The notes: a model not told the origin generated them from the letters alone. A stretch of DNA of 64,000 nucleotides from SMYC01 sp963578475 (GCA_963578475.1 CAUZCL010000024.1:1-64000); one strand, 5' to 3'. Shown: positions 1-9,071, counted from the stretch's first letter. Translations and numbers: made by a program.

Positions 1-56
1 AAGGACAATGCCACTGCCGCTCGGGCGCTCTCTAGCGGCCTCCGTTCTCCTCAGCC

Positions 57-200
57 GTGCTGCGCCGCGAACTCACGAAGCGGGCTTTGGGCCCGAGCTT
101 TCTCGCGTGCGTCCACTGCGACGCGCAGAGCCCGGATTTGAATGCGTTCGCGGAGCGCTGGGTGAGATCGGTCAAAGTCGAACATGCTCGTTGCGGCAGT
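57..200 (+). mobile_element. Transposase (integrase-core) remnant
   Basis: This is a short scrap of a DDE integrase-core transposase. In the frame starting at 57 the translation contains SPDLNAFAERWVRSVK, which matches the conserved C-terminal end of the catalytic core (the DDE Glu is normally in the NAFAERW/NAYAERF segment) of IS3- or IS481-like transposases. Nothing of the first two catalytic Asp residues is visible and there is no start or full-length frame, so it cannot be active. The frame decays around 190-200, where a membrane-protein frame takes over, so the junction between insertion sequence and host gene probably lies there. The element may continue to the left of the window. Confidence 0.6.
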
Positions 201-1257
201 ACTCTACTTTTTTTTGAGCTATGCCTACGGTGGCCCTAGTGCGCCGCGAAGCAGAACCGCTGCCCTGTTCGCATTCGCGTTTCTTACGGCGCTCTCGGTC
301 AGCATTAAGCGGGAGAACTCGCTACTTCCAATCGCCCTGACCACACTTGCGGCTATTGTGCCGTTTTTCTCCGGCGGGCGGACCCGTGCAAAAGGGCTTG
401 GCTGGATCGTGCTCGCTTCAGTTCTGGTTCTAGTCTACGCCACGCTGGAACTTCATATCGCAGCGTCAGTGGCCAGCGAGGTCGGTGAATACGGCGAATT
501 TCCTTTTGGAGTTAGCGGCCTTGCCAGCATGCTCCCCTCCTTCTCCGCCGCGTTCGGAACGTTTCGATGGTATCTGGGTACTTTGCTTCTCGTTGCAGTC
601 GGTCTATTTGTCGCATTCCGAGAGCGTGGACTTGCTCTCTACCCGGCGGTTCTTCTTGTCGCGTACCTTCTGCTGTACTCGACTCACGTGAGGAGCTATT
701 ACCAACTACAGGCTGCCGACGTGGCTCCGGTCGACGCCTTGCGCTATTCGATGAATCTGATGGCGCTGTGGTCGGTGCTTGCAGGTGTTGGTGGTGGCCA
801 AATGCTCAAGTACCTGTTCAAGGTCCTGCCCTTGAGGCTGAGGTTCGCTCAAGTATGCGGAGCTGTCGTTGTTCTTGTTGCAGCGATAGAAAGCTACAGA
901 GTTACTAAGAGCCTTCAGGAGGAGTGGATGACAGATGAATACTTCTCAAGGATCGAGCCCGCGCTGATAGCTGCGCGCCTCGCCAAAGAATCTGGTGCCG
1001 CGATCCTGACAGCGGAGCCCCTTCTTATTCAGATGTATGGCGACACGGATTTGAATCTCTTTGATTTCCACGGCGTCAAGTCCGAGTTAGGCGACTCGTT
1101 GAATAGCGGAACGCTACTTTACGTAGAGCACGCAGCGTACTCGGACCCGACCACCCTGACCCGATACAAAGAACAGCTAGAGGCGCTAGGTAGATGGCAA
1201 CGCAGAGAAGTTCACCAGGGAGCGGACTTCGTCATCTACGCACTGAGCTTGAAATAG
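184..1257 (+). CDS. Polytopic membrane protein, probably 5'-truncated
   Basis: The 357-codon frame holds about eight hydrophobic segments in the first 240 residues, followed by a soluble C-terminal tail of about 110 residues. This layout recalls the C-terminal half of GT39/ArnT-like or YfhO-like glycosyltransferase membrane proteins, but no diagnostic motif is present and no function can be given. The apparent ATG at 184 lies inside the transposase remnant and the first residues already form a membrane helix, so the natural N-terminus has probably been removed by the insertion. A run of eight T occurs at 208-215. No convincing ribosome binding site precedes 184. Expression and function are doubtful. 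Confidence 0.5.
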   Translation: MLVAAVLYFFLSYAYGGPSAPRSRTAALFAFAFLTALSVSIKRENSLLPIALTTLAAIVPFFSGGRTRAKGLGWIVLASVLVLVYATLELHIAASVASEVGEYGEFPFGVSGLASMLPSFSAAFGTFRWYLGTLLLVAVGLFVAFRERGLALYPAVLLVAYLLLYSTHVRSYYQLQAADVAPVDALRYSMNLMALWSVLAGVGGGQMLKYLFKVLPLRLRFAQVCGAVVVLVAAIESYRVTKSLQEEWMTDEYFSRIEPALIAARLAKESGAAILTAEPLLIQMYGDTDLNLFDFHGVKSELGDSLNSGTLLYVEHAAYSDPTTLTRYKEQLEALGRWQRREVHQGADFVIYALSLK

Positions 1258-1455
1258 GCACGGAGGAGGGCGTAGTGTGCCAACACTCGATCAACGCCGG
1301 ATGCTGAGTGTTGGCAGGTCGTTGAAGTAACGGTCGCTCAAGGGCTTCGCCTGGTGACTGGTTCGTTCTCAGAACCCAAGCTGCGTCTTGTTAGGCGGTT
1401 GTTAGATCGGGGCCCAGCTGGGAAATTCTAAATCGTTATAACCCGTTGGGAACGT

Positions 1456-1532
<77 letters not shown>

Positions 1533-1548
1533 TCAACGTAGGGCCGGT

Positions 1549-1577
1549 ATTATCCGCACTGCCCAAGGGAATGTCAA
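1549..1577 (-). promoter_or_regulatory. Sigma-70 type promoter of the initiator tRNA
   Basis: Read on the minus strand there is a perfect -35 TTGACA (1572-1577), a 17-bp spacer and a -10 GATAAT (1549-1554, five of six matches). Transcription would begin a few bases before the tRNA 5' end at 1532. It lies between the stop of the GGDEF-CoaBC-like gene and the tRNA, so the tRNA need not depend on read-through. Confidence 0.8.
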
Positions 1578-1589
1578 GTTGACCTAGCC

Positions 1590-4079
1590 TTAGCCTAGCT
1601 TTTTCTCGAGAAAATCGGCGATGCCGGCGGCGATTTCGGGTTTGTCTTGGAAGCGCGTTGGTTCAGCGCCTTCGGACACGATGTAGGCAATTTGCTCGCC
1701 GCCCGGACCGGTCTCCTCGCCGCGATTGGCGACGACGGCGAGATGGCCTCTCGCGAGACGGTCGTTGGCAATCGCCATTAGCTCGTCGTGGGTCAGGTTT
1801 TCCTGGTACTTGAAGGAGACCATCGCTGTCTTGGGGAACTTCTCGCGGACGAGGTCGATTACCTTCTCGGTCGGGGTGAGAGGAATGCTCTTCAGGGCTC
1901 GGCCCGACGGGATCTTGCCCTCGGTGACTTCTTGCGGTTTGTAGTCGGCCACGGCGGCGGAGAAGATGCCGGCGTCGTACTCGTCGTCGGCGAGCGTGTC
2001 GAGAACGGCGGCCCGATATTCGTCGAAGGTCCTCGCGCGCGTGCAGTCGATGTAGCTCGGCGGCGTTAGCCCGGTCTTGCCGAGGATGAATTTTACGTCG
2101 GCGCCCCGGAGTGTGAGCTCGTCGGCGATGGCGGTGCCGAGCTTGCCCGTGAAGCGGCTCGTGATGATGCGGACGTTGTCGATCGGGACCGGCGTCGGAC
2201 CACCGGTGACGAGTATTCTCCGGCCCTTGAGCGGCGAGGTGCTGAGCTCTGCGCAGACTTCGGCGACGAGCGTTAGCGTGTCCGGGATGTTGTGTTTGCC
2301 GTAATCCTCACGAGGGGGGGTGACCCTAGCACCCATCCCCTGTAGTTTGCGTAGGGACTCGGTCAATATCGACGTATGCATGTCGCCGTGCATCGTGGCG
2401 GCGATGAGCACTTTGGTGTCTCCGCGTTCCATGCGGCCGAGCGCAGCCGCAAGGGTGGCCGTCAAAACGCCATCGGCGATGCCCGTTGCAACCTTATTAA
2501 TGGTGTTGTAGGTCGCCGGGGCGAGGAGGTAGCCGTCGAAGCTCGAGGCGTCGTTCAAGTGCTCGGCCGAGGCGGTCAGACGGGTGACGACAGGGTTCGT
2601 CGTCGACCATTCGAGCGCGTCTTCGGTCGTGTAGCGGAGCGCTTCTTTCGAGCAATAGGCGATGACATCGGCGCCTTGTTTCCGCAGCGCCCGCGCGATG
2701 AAGGGGGCTTTGATGGCAGCGATCCCGCCTGAAACCATCAACGCGACCCGTTTTCCAGCCAAATGCTGTCCGAACGGGCGCACGTCGTGGTCTCCGAGCT
2801 CAGAGCGAGCGGGCGGCGTTGGTTCCCAGTGTTTCATCTCGCCTAAGAGTGTACGGCGTTTAGCCGGGCGGATCCACGTCGTCGCCCGGGGATCGTGCAC
2901 GAGTGGCCGGTAGACCTCGGTAGCGAAGCCTTCGAGGCGGCGATTATCCTCTTCGGTGTTGGCGAGAAAGACGACGCCCACGTGGTAGCGGGTGCCTCCC
3001 GTGTCTTGTGAGTCTTCCTCCAGGCGGACGACCCGGCCCTTCAAAGCAAGGTCCGCGCCGTTATTTGGCAAATGGATATCGATCTCGAGCTCGGTACCGA
3101 CATCGAACGGAACACGGCTTTCGAGGAGCACTCGATTGCAGGACAAGTTCTTCGTTTGGCTTTTTAGCTCTGACTTCCCATTGTGGCGGCTCTCGCGAAA
3201 CACCAACGGTTTGCGCGAATCCAGCCGCGGCGACTGGCGTTTCTCGTCGGCATGCGGCGTGATCTTGTTCTTTCCGTCGTGCTTCGAGCTGTAGAGCGCC
3301 CGATCCGCCATACGAATGAGCTCTTCGGCGGAGTCGGCGTCCGTGGGGTAGAGCGCGATCCCTCCGCTGATTGAGAGGTCGATCTGCGCTCCGCCGATGC
3401 GCTGTTGGTGAAAGAGCGTCTCGACGTCTATGCGGATACGCTCCGAGACGATAAAAGCGCCGGCCCGGCTCGTCTCCGGAAGAATGAGCGCGAACTCCTC
3501 GCCGCCATAGCGGCATGCCACATCAATCTCGCGGACGCTCGCGCGGATCACATCGCTGAACAAGCTCAGAACCTCGTCTCCCGAGACGTGCCCATATCGA
3601 TCGTTGACGGATTTGAAATCATCCACGTCCAGCATGACCAGCGAGAAGGCGAGGCTGTAGCGCTGCGCCCGTTTGAGCTCACGCCGGAGGCCCGCGTCGA
3701 AGAATTGCCGATTGTAGAGACCGGTCAGCCCATCCGAGATCGCACTTCGCTCGGTCTCGAGAAAGGTCGACATCTCTAGAATCTTTGGGTGTCGGATTTC
3801 GCCCTTCAGGTTCTGGAAGTAGTCGAGGGTGGCGAGCTGGAGTGACGCCTTGCGCCCGAGCGTTTGTGTGAGCTGGTCACGATGCTTTTGGAGCGCCTCC
3901 CAATGCGCGCGGGCGTCGCATTCCTTATACTCGAGCTGGGTGAGAACGCGCAGCAGTATCTCATGCGCGTCAGGCGTTGTGCTCAAGAGTTTCTCGAGCG
4001 CTTGGCCCTCGTCACTATTAGCCGCCTCGAGTATGGCGAGTTGCTGCCGGGAACCCCCCGGTGTCGGCAGCAATGGCAT
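1590..4079 (-). CDS. GGDEF-PilZ-Dfp/CoaBC-like fusion protein
   Basis: One uninterrupted 829-codon frame. I start at the ATG at 4079, which has GGAGG five bases upstream, rather than the TTG four codons earlier. Order: helical N-terminus (1-110), GGDEF diguanylate cyclase (about 111-273) with an intact GGEEF (192-196) and an RxxD inhibitory site REID (183-186) at the usual five-residue spacing, then PilZ-like (about 280-390), then a flavoprotein domain (about 441-612) and a CoaB ligase-like domain (618-826, SAAVADYKP). The PilZ has RQSPR and NLSCNR, with Arg where the NxSxxG motif has Gly. In the Dfp part the PAMN motif reads ATMH and the cysteine loop (ACGDxGxGRM in E. coli Dfp) is missing, so 4'-phosphopantothenoylcysteine decarboxylation is questionable. 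Met415 could be an internal start for a separate CoaBC-like product. coaD lies 5.5 kb away. Confidence 0.85.
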   Translation of the reverse strand: MPLLPTPGGSRQQLAILEAANSDEGQALEKLLSTTPDAHEILLRVLTQLEYKECDARAHWEALQKHRDQLTQTLGRKASLQLATLDYFQNLKGEIRHPKILEMSTFLETERSAISDGLTGLYNRQFFDAGLRRELKRAQRYSLAFSLVMLDVDDFKSVNDRYGHVSGDEVLSLFSDVIRASVREIDVACRYGGEEFALILPETSRAGAFIVSERIRIDVETLFHQQRIGGAQIDLSISGGIALYPTDADSAEELIRMADRALYSSKHDGKNKITPHADEKRQSPRLDSRKPLVFRESRHNGKSELKSQTKNLSCNRVLLESRVPFDVGTELEIDIHLPNNGADLALKGRVVRLEEDSQDTGGTRYHVGVVFLANTEEDNRRLEGFATEVYRPLVHDPRATTWIRPAKRRTLLGEMKHWEPTPPARSELGDHDVRPFGQHLAGKRVALMVSGGIAAIKAPFIARALRKQGADVIAYCSKEALRYTTEDALEWSTTNPVVTRLTASAEHLNDASSFDGYLLAPATYNTINKVATGIADGVLTATLAAALGRMERGDTKVLIAATMHGDMHTSILTESLRKLQGMGARVTPPREDYGKHNIPDTLTLVAEVCAELSTSPLKGRRILVTGGPTPVPIDNVRIITSRFTGKLGTAIADELTLRGADVKFILGKTGLTPPSYIDCTRARTFDEYRAAVLDTLADDEYDAGIFSAAVADYKPQEVTEGKIPSGRALKSIPLTPTEKVIDLVREKFPKTAMVSFKYQENLTHDELMAIANDRLARGHLAVVANRGEETGPGGEQIAYIVSEGAEPTRFQDKPEIAAGIADFLEKKLG

Positions 4080-4206
4080 AGACACCTCCAAACAAGCCCG
4101 AAAACCGATAAAGGCTATAATTACAATATGTTGGGGGAGGCCACTTTTTACCGGTGCAACGTCACCGGTGCCAAGGTCCAGATTCTACCAAACGGGGTGG
4201 CAGGCT

Positions 4207-4611
4207 TCAAGTCCCGTCTGTCGACCACAAAAGCTCGAGCAGACTCACGGCGAAGGTTTTTTTTCGATGCGCCGGTTGTAGATAGGCGACGACCGGGATG
4301 AGCGCGGTCGTGTGGAAGACAGCAAGGCTCACCAGGAGTGGCGTGATGTGTAGCAGGGTATCGGATGCGAGGTACACGAGACCGGTAGTCGGATACATCA
4401 CGACGTGGATATAGCCGTAGACGAGAGCCGCCACTCGGCCGACCGACGTAAGGTGCCAGACGAGATAGGCGACGGCGAGATGGAGCAAGATGTCGACCAA
4501 GAGCTGCCAAATGGAATGTTCGGCGAAGAGATTGAACGACAAAGGTGCGTCCCACTCCAAGTGAGTCTTGATGGCTCCCAGAAAACCGGCCAGCACGAAA
4601 TAAAACGCCAC
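4207..4611 (-). CDS. Small integral membrane protein, start unresolved
   Basis: The open frame encodes three to four hydrophobic helices with short loops and a basic C-terminus, and I do not recognise the family. The membrane-like sequence begins a little upstream of the only convenient start, GTG at 4611. The same open frame extends to 4923, but there it overlaps the divergent TPR gene. Neither start has a clear ribosome binding site, so the 5' end may be damaged or use a rare codon. It is transcribed divergently from the TPR gene and away from it toward the GGDEF fusion gene. Confidence 0.45.
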   Translation of the reverse strand: MAFYFVLAGFLGAIKTHLEWDAPLSFNLFAEHSIWQLLVDILLHLAVAYLVWHLTSVGRVAALVYGYIHVVMYPTTGLVYLASDTLLHITPLLVSLAVFHTTALIPVVAYLQPAHRKKTFAVSLLELLWSTDGT

Positions 4612-4671
4612 GAGGTAGACGCCAAGCGGTCGCTCGGAACTATAGGTCTCTGTCGTGAGATTCCATTCATC

Positions 4672-4702
4672 ATTATAAAACCAAGAAAGCGACCTGTATA
4701 AT
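4672..4702. promoter_or_regulatory. Divergent -10 elements between two genes
   Basis: A perfect TATAAT occurs on the plus strand at 4697-4702, facing the TPR gene at 4749. Another perfect TATAAT occurs on the minus strand (plus-strand ATTATA, 4672-4677), facing the small membrane protein. Neither has a good -35 at the usual distance, so both are tentative. Confidence 0.4.
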
Positions 4703-4748
4703 TGGCCCCGATTCGTTTCCGCTTGGAACCGATAGACTTGAACGAGGT

Positions 4749-6311
4749 TTGTATCTGACCCCCTGGAGCCTCCTGTTACTGGTCGCGAGCGTCCGAACGC
4801 TCGTATTGCCTTTTGAGAACGTGGGCGGCGAGCCGTCTCTGAACTGGAAAGGCAGCTCGTTCGAGGAAGCGATCTCGAGCCATTTCGAAGCCGCGGGCTA
4901 CGACGTCGTTGACCTCGAGACACGCAACCGCAGATTGATGGAGCTCGGCTTTGATCCGGCTGAGCCGGTGAGTCGGGCGACCGCGATTGGCCTTGGGAAG
5001 GACGTTGCGGCTCAGCGTTTGATCATCGGCTTCTTTAGCACCATCGAGAACCGGATCGACGTCGAAGCGCGCGTGGTCGATCTCGAACGGGTCGCGACGA
5101 TCGGTATCGTCGATGATTTTGGCGAAGCGGACGACGTCGCCAAGCTCTCGAATCAGATCGCGAAAAATCTGTTCCGTCTCGAGCGCGATCGCGCGCCTTC
5201 CTGTTTCGACGAGCGTGCCGAAACGCGTGAGCGTCTTGCCGTAGCCGCTCTCGAGGCGAGCGCGAAAGCTCGCATCAGCGCCGAGCCCGAAGAACAGCGT
5301 CGCCAGCTCGAGTACGCCCTTTTGCTCGAGCCGACCTATCTCGAGGCCCGGCTTCTGCTCGGGCACTTGCTCTTGAGAGCAGGAGAGCCGAGGCTTGCTA
5401 TCGACGTGCTCGTCGCGGTCGGCACTAGAGGCGTGCGTTTCCAAAACGCATATTTCGACCTAGGGCTCGCTTATCTAGCCATCGACGAGCCTGTACCCGT
5501 GATTCAAATCTTTGGAAGCTTGACGAATCGCGAAAACGTCTCCGCGGCAAGCTACAACAATCAAGGTGTTGCGCTCATGCAGCTCGGCCGGTACGCGGAA
5601 GCCACGACGGCCTTCCAGTTGGCGATGGACGCCGATTCAGGTGACACGACGTTTATGTTCAACCTCGGCTGGAGCCAGTGGCGTCTGGGCAAAGGCGCAG
5701 CCGCGCTCGAGCATTTGGAGCGTGCCGCGGAGCTCATGCCTGGGGACGGTGAAGTGCACTTCCTGTTGTTCGCGGCCGCGTCTTCGCAAGCGAATGTCGA
5801 GCTCGCAGAGCGCGCCCGCGCGACAGTTTTGATGCTTTCACCTCACCTCGCCGAAGTCGATCCTGCGACCGTGACGGGTCTCGCGCGTATCAAAGGCAGG
5901 CCTACGATGATTCGCGCGTCGGTCGAAGCGCATGCGAAGCCAGAGGAGGACGTGACGGCGCTTGCGTCGCTCTTCGACGTCGAGGCGCTGCGCGAGCAGG
6001 GCCGCCTGGAGGAGGCGATTCATCTTCTTCGACGTAGCCTCCACCGCGACCCCGCCGTCGTCGATCTCCGGCGCGAGCTCGTGGAGCTTCTGCGCGAGAC
6101 GGGCGAGCTTGACGACGCGGCGCGCGAGCTCGCGATGCTCGTCTGGATTCAGCCGACGGCCGAGACGCATCTCGAGCTGGCTCGGATCTATCTCGAGCTC
6201 GAGGATCCCGCGAAAGCGCTGACAGAAGTCGAGAAGACACTCGCCCTCGAGCCGGAGCACGACGAGGCGAAACGCTTGCGCGCAGAGTTGGAACTTCCCG
6301 TGATCGAATAG
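4749..6311 (+). CDS. TPR-repeat protein with N-terminal secretion-like helix
   Basis: A 520-codon gene starting with TTG at 4749. The N-terminus is a hydrophobic helix that may be a signal peptide or anchor. It is followed by a segment with VLPFENVGG, which resembles the start of CsgG/TolB-like N-terminal domains often attached to TPR arrays. From about residue 160 there are repeated 34-residue helix pairs such as AEATTAFQLAMDADSGD and EAIHLLRRSLHRDPA, with a gap around 370-400 and further repeats to the end. TPR arrays are protein-protein scaffolds, so the partner cannot be inferred. The next gene (6360) encodes an exported protein only 48 bases away, so the two may be co-transcribed and act together at the envelope. 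Confidence 0.7.
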   Translation: MYLTPWSLLLLVASVRTLVLPFENVGGEPSLNWKGSSFEEAISSHFEAAGYDVVDLETRNRRLMELGFDPAEPVSRATAIGLGKDVAAQRLIIGFFSTIENRIDVEARVVDLERVATIGIVDDFGEADDVAKLSNQIAKNLFRLERDRAPSCFDERAETRERLAVAALEASAKARISAEPEEQRRQLEYALLLEPTYLEARLLLGHLLLRAGEPRLAIDVLVAVGTRGVRFQNAYFDLGLAYLAIDEPVPVIQIFGSLTNRENVSAASYNNQGVALMQLGRYAEATTAFQLAMDADSGDTTFMFNLGWSQWRLGKGAAALEHLERAAELMPGDGEVHFLLFAAASSQANVELAERARATVLMLSPHLAEVDPATVTGLARIKGRPTMIRASVEAHAKPEEDVTALASLFDVEALREQGRLEEAIHLLRRSLHRDPAVVDLRRELVELLRETGELDDAARELAMLVWIQPTAETHLELARIYLELEDPAKALTEVEKTLALEPEHDEAKRLRAELELPVIE

Positions 6312-6359
6312 GCTCCCTGTACACCCAATCCACAGCGTTTTGGAGTAGGATGGAGGCGT

Positions 6360-6935
6360 ATGAAGCTGGCTTTTGTCCTTCCGCTTGTCATTTTGTCGTC
6401 CGGGTTGTCGTCTGGGGTTGTTGCTGGTGACGATCTCGAGAAAATGCTCCAGGAGCTCGTCGCGCGGCACGAGAACGGCGCGGATGCCCCGAAAGAGTTC
6501 GAGATCAGCGAGGAAGAGCTGAGCGCCTTTCTAAAAGACCCAAGCAAGAGGCAGCTGCCCGAGGGGATCGAGACACCTTGGATCCGTTTCGAAAAAAGCC
6601 TCGCCATCGTGGGGGCGACGCTCGATCTCGACAAGCTCGAGGGCCAGCTCCCGAAATCGGGCGTCTTGCAATTTGTCTCGGGGCAGGTGCCTGTCGAAAT
6701 CGCGACGCGCGTGAAAGCGGGCGGCGGTGTGGGCAAGCTCATTCTCGAGCGCATCACTCTCGCCGGAATCCCCTTGCCTCCGGATTTCATCGCCTCGTTC
6801 ATCGGGGACGTGGACACGAGCGAGTTTCTGCCTTCAGGGTTTCGCCTCGGCGCCGCGTTCTCGCTTCCTTACGATCTTGAGAGCATCCGCTTGGAGCCCG
6901 GTACGGCCTTGGTACTTCAGCGAGCGAACAAGTAG
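6360..6935 (+). CDS. Exported protein of unknown function
   Basis: A 191-residue protein starting with a clear signal peptide (Met-Lys, hydrophobic core, cleavage probably near VVAGDD at about 23). The mature part is acidic, with no cysteine pair, no lipobox and no motif I recognise. It alternates short helices with beta-like segments such as VQF/VEIATRVKAGGG and could be a periplasmic LpxR/YceI-like or OmpH-like factor, but this is a guess. It sits just downstream of the TPR gene and 28 bases upstream of recG, so it may share a transcript with either. Confidence 0.6.
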   Translation: MKLAFVLPLVILSSGLSSGVVAGDDLEKMLQELVARHENGADAPKEFEISEEELSAFLKDPSKRQLPEGIETPWIRFEKSLAIVGATLDLDKLEGQLPKSGVLQFVSGQVPVEIATRVKAGGGVGKLILERITLAGIPLPPDFIASFIGDVDTSEFLPSGFRLGAAFSLPYDLESIRLEPGTALVLQRANK

Positions 6936-6963
6936 CATTCCCGCGATGACATGACACGCGGTC

Positions 6964-9066
6964 ATGCTCGACACCCACACCCCTATCCAGTTCGTCAAGG
7001 GCGTCGGCCCCAAAAAGGCCGACGCGCTCGCCAAAGTTGGCATCAACACGGTCTACGATCTTTTGCTCTACCTACCTTTCCGCTACGAAGATCGGAGCCG
7101 CCGGCTCAAAATCAACGAGATTCAAGCCGGGCAAAGCGCCACCGTCGAAGTCGAGGTGCAGTCGGTTCACGTACGAAAGACCCGGCGACGGAACTTCAAG
7201 GTCGTCGAAGTTGTCGCTAAAGACGAGACGGGAAAGCTCAAGGCCGTTTGGTTCAACCAGGAATATCTCAAAGACACGCTGACGCCCGGCCGCCGCGTCT
7301 TGATCTACGGCACGTTCGAGCAGACGGGGATCGGGCTCTTGCCCGAAGTCAAGAGTCCTCACTACGAGCTCCTTGAGGAGGGCCAGGACGAGACCACCCA
7401 TGCCGGCCGCATCGTGCCGATTTACGAGCGCGTCGGCGCGATGAGTCCTAACGTCCTGCGCCAGGTGATCCACTTTCTCGTCCTCGGCATGCCGCGTGAC
7501 GTCCCCGAGCTGCTTCCCGAGGAGCTGGTGCGGCGCTTGGGGCTGCTGTTGCGCGAGGAAGCCATCGCTCGCGTTCACTTTCCCGAGGAGGACGCGCCGC
7601 TCGAGCTCTACAACGCCTTTGACTCCGAGCCGCAGAAGCGGCTCATCTTCGAGGAGTTCTTTCTCTTCTTTCTCGCAGTCGAGCTCCGTAGAAAGTCAGA
7701 CAAGAAGCTCACAAAACCGCGGGTCTTCAAGGTGGACGATGAGGTTCGCGCGATCGTCCGCAGCATTCTCCCGTTCCGTTTGACCTCGGCGCAGCGCGAC
7801 GTCTCGAAGACGATTGCCGACGAGCTCGCGAGCGACGTGCCGATGAGACGCCTCGTTCAGGGTGATGTCGGTACGGGAAAGACCATCGTGGGCGTCCTCG
7901 CTGCCGTCATCGTCATGGAAGGCGGCGCTCAAGTCGCTTTCATGGTGCCGACGGAGCTTCTCGCGGAGCAGCACTACGCGAATGTCCGCAAGCTTCTCGA
8001 GCCCGCCGGCTACCGGGTGGCGCTTCTCAGCGCTCGCCTGAAGAAATCGGAGCGCGAGGCCCTTCTCGAGGAGCTCGCGAAGGGAGACGTGCATCTTGTC
8101 GTAGGAACCCATGCGCTCATCCAGCAAGGCGTCGCCTTCAAGGAGCTCGGCCTCGCCATCATCGACGAGCAGCACCGCTTCGGCGTGCTCCAGAGGAACG
8201 AGCTTCGTGAGAAAGGCCTCCACTGCGATCTGCTCGTGATGACGGCGACGCCGATTCCTAGAAGCCTCGCGATGGTAATTCACGGGGATCTCGATGTGTC
8301 GCTTCTGAAGGAGCTCCCGCCGGGGCGTCAGCCGATCCGCACCGTTCACAAACTGAGCACCGAGCTCGAGAGCGTGCTGCGCGAGATGGAGCGCGAGTCA
8401 AAGGCGGGCCATCAGGTTTATTTCGTCTGCCCGCTCGTCGAAGAGTCCGACAAGCTGGACGTCAAGGCGGCGGTGGATCGCTACGCTTCGCTCAAAGAAG
8501 GCGCTTTCGCGAAGCGGCGGGTCGGGCTCGTCCACGGCCGCATGTCGTCGGAAGAGCGTGAGACGACCATGGAGGCTTTCGGTTGCGGCGACGTCGATGT
8601 CCTCGTGGCGACCACGGTCGTTGAAGTCGGCGTGGACGTTCCGAACGCGACGATGATGGTCATCGAGCACGCGGAACGCTTCGGCTTGTCGCAGCTTCAT
8701 CAGCTTCGGGGCCGTGTCGGTCGTGGTCCCGCGCCCTCGATGGCGGTACTGCTCAGTTACGGGACGCTAACGCCCGAGGCGGAACAGCGTCTCGACGTGA
8801 TGGTCGAAACGCAGGACGGCTTCGTGATAGCGGAACGCGATCTCGAGATTCGCGGTCCCGGAGATTACTTCGGCACGCGGCAGTCGGGCGCGCCCATGTT
8901 TAGCATCGCGGACATGCTTCGCGACGCGAAGATACGGGAGGTTGCGAAAAAGGAAGCGCATGACTTCGTGGCTTCGGAGGAGGCGGAAAGCGAAAGGGGT
9001 CGCGCGCTGCTGCGCTACGTGATCGATCTCTGGGGCGAGCGGTTTGGCTTGGCCGCGAGCGGCTAG
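6964..9066 (+). CDS. recG: ATP-dependent DNA helicase RecG
   Basis: A 700-residue superfamily 2 helicase, the expected length for RecG, which remodels stalled forks and branch-migrates Holliday junctions. The N-terminal wedge/OB region begins at once with the family signature QFVKGVGPKKADAL (about 8-21). Walker A GDVGTGKT is at 300-307 and the DEQH box at 401-404. The downstream helicase half has VVEVGVDVPNA and HQLRGRVGRG, the RecG/Mfd-type motifs V and VI. The ATG at 6964 is chosen because the family N-terminus starts there. rsmD follows after five bases, so the genes are probably in one operon. Confidence 0.97.
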   Translation: MLDTHTPIQFVKGVGPKKADALAKVGINTVYDLLLYLPFRYEDRSRRLKINEIQAGQSATVEVEVQSVHVRKTRRRNFKVVEVVAKDETGKLKAVWFNQEYLKDTLTPGRRVLIYGTFEQTGIGLLPEVKSPHYELLEEGQDETTHAGRIVPIYERVGAMSPNVLRQVIHFLVLGMPRDVPELLPEELVRRLGLLLREEAIARVHFPEEDAPLELYNAFDSEPQKRLIFEEFFLFFLAVELRRKSDKKLTKPRVFKVDDEVRAIVRSILPFRLTSAQRDVSKTIADELASDVPMRRLVQGDVGTGKTIVGVLAAVIVMEGGAQVAFMVPTELLAEQHYANVRKLLEPAGYRVALLSARLKKSEREALLEELAKGDVHLVVGTHALIQQGVAFKELGLAIIDEQHRFGVLQRNELREKGLHCDLLVMTATPIPRSLAMVIHGDLDVSLLKELPPGRQPIRTVHKLSTELESVLREMERESKAGHQVYFVCPLVEESDKLDVKAAVDRYASLKEGAFAKRRVGLVHGRMSSEERETTMEAFGCGDVDVLVATTVVEVGVDVPNATMMVIEHAERFGLSQLHQLRGRVGRGPAPSMAVLLSYGTLTPEAEQRLDVMVETQDGFVIAERDLEIRGPGDYFGTRQSGAPMFSIADMLRDAKIREVAKKEAHDFVASEEAESERGRALLRYVIDLWGERFGLAASG

Positions 9067-9071
9067 CGGCG

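Noticed and set aside
4140..4235. tRNA-like stretch (GGCTTCAAGTCCCG followed by TCTGTCGACCACA) with a repeated ACCGGTGC
   Set aside because: No acceptor stem pairs, the T stem does not pair and no anticodon arm can be folded. At most it is a chance or eroded fragment.
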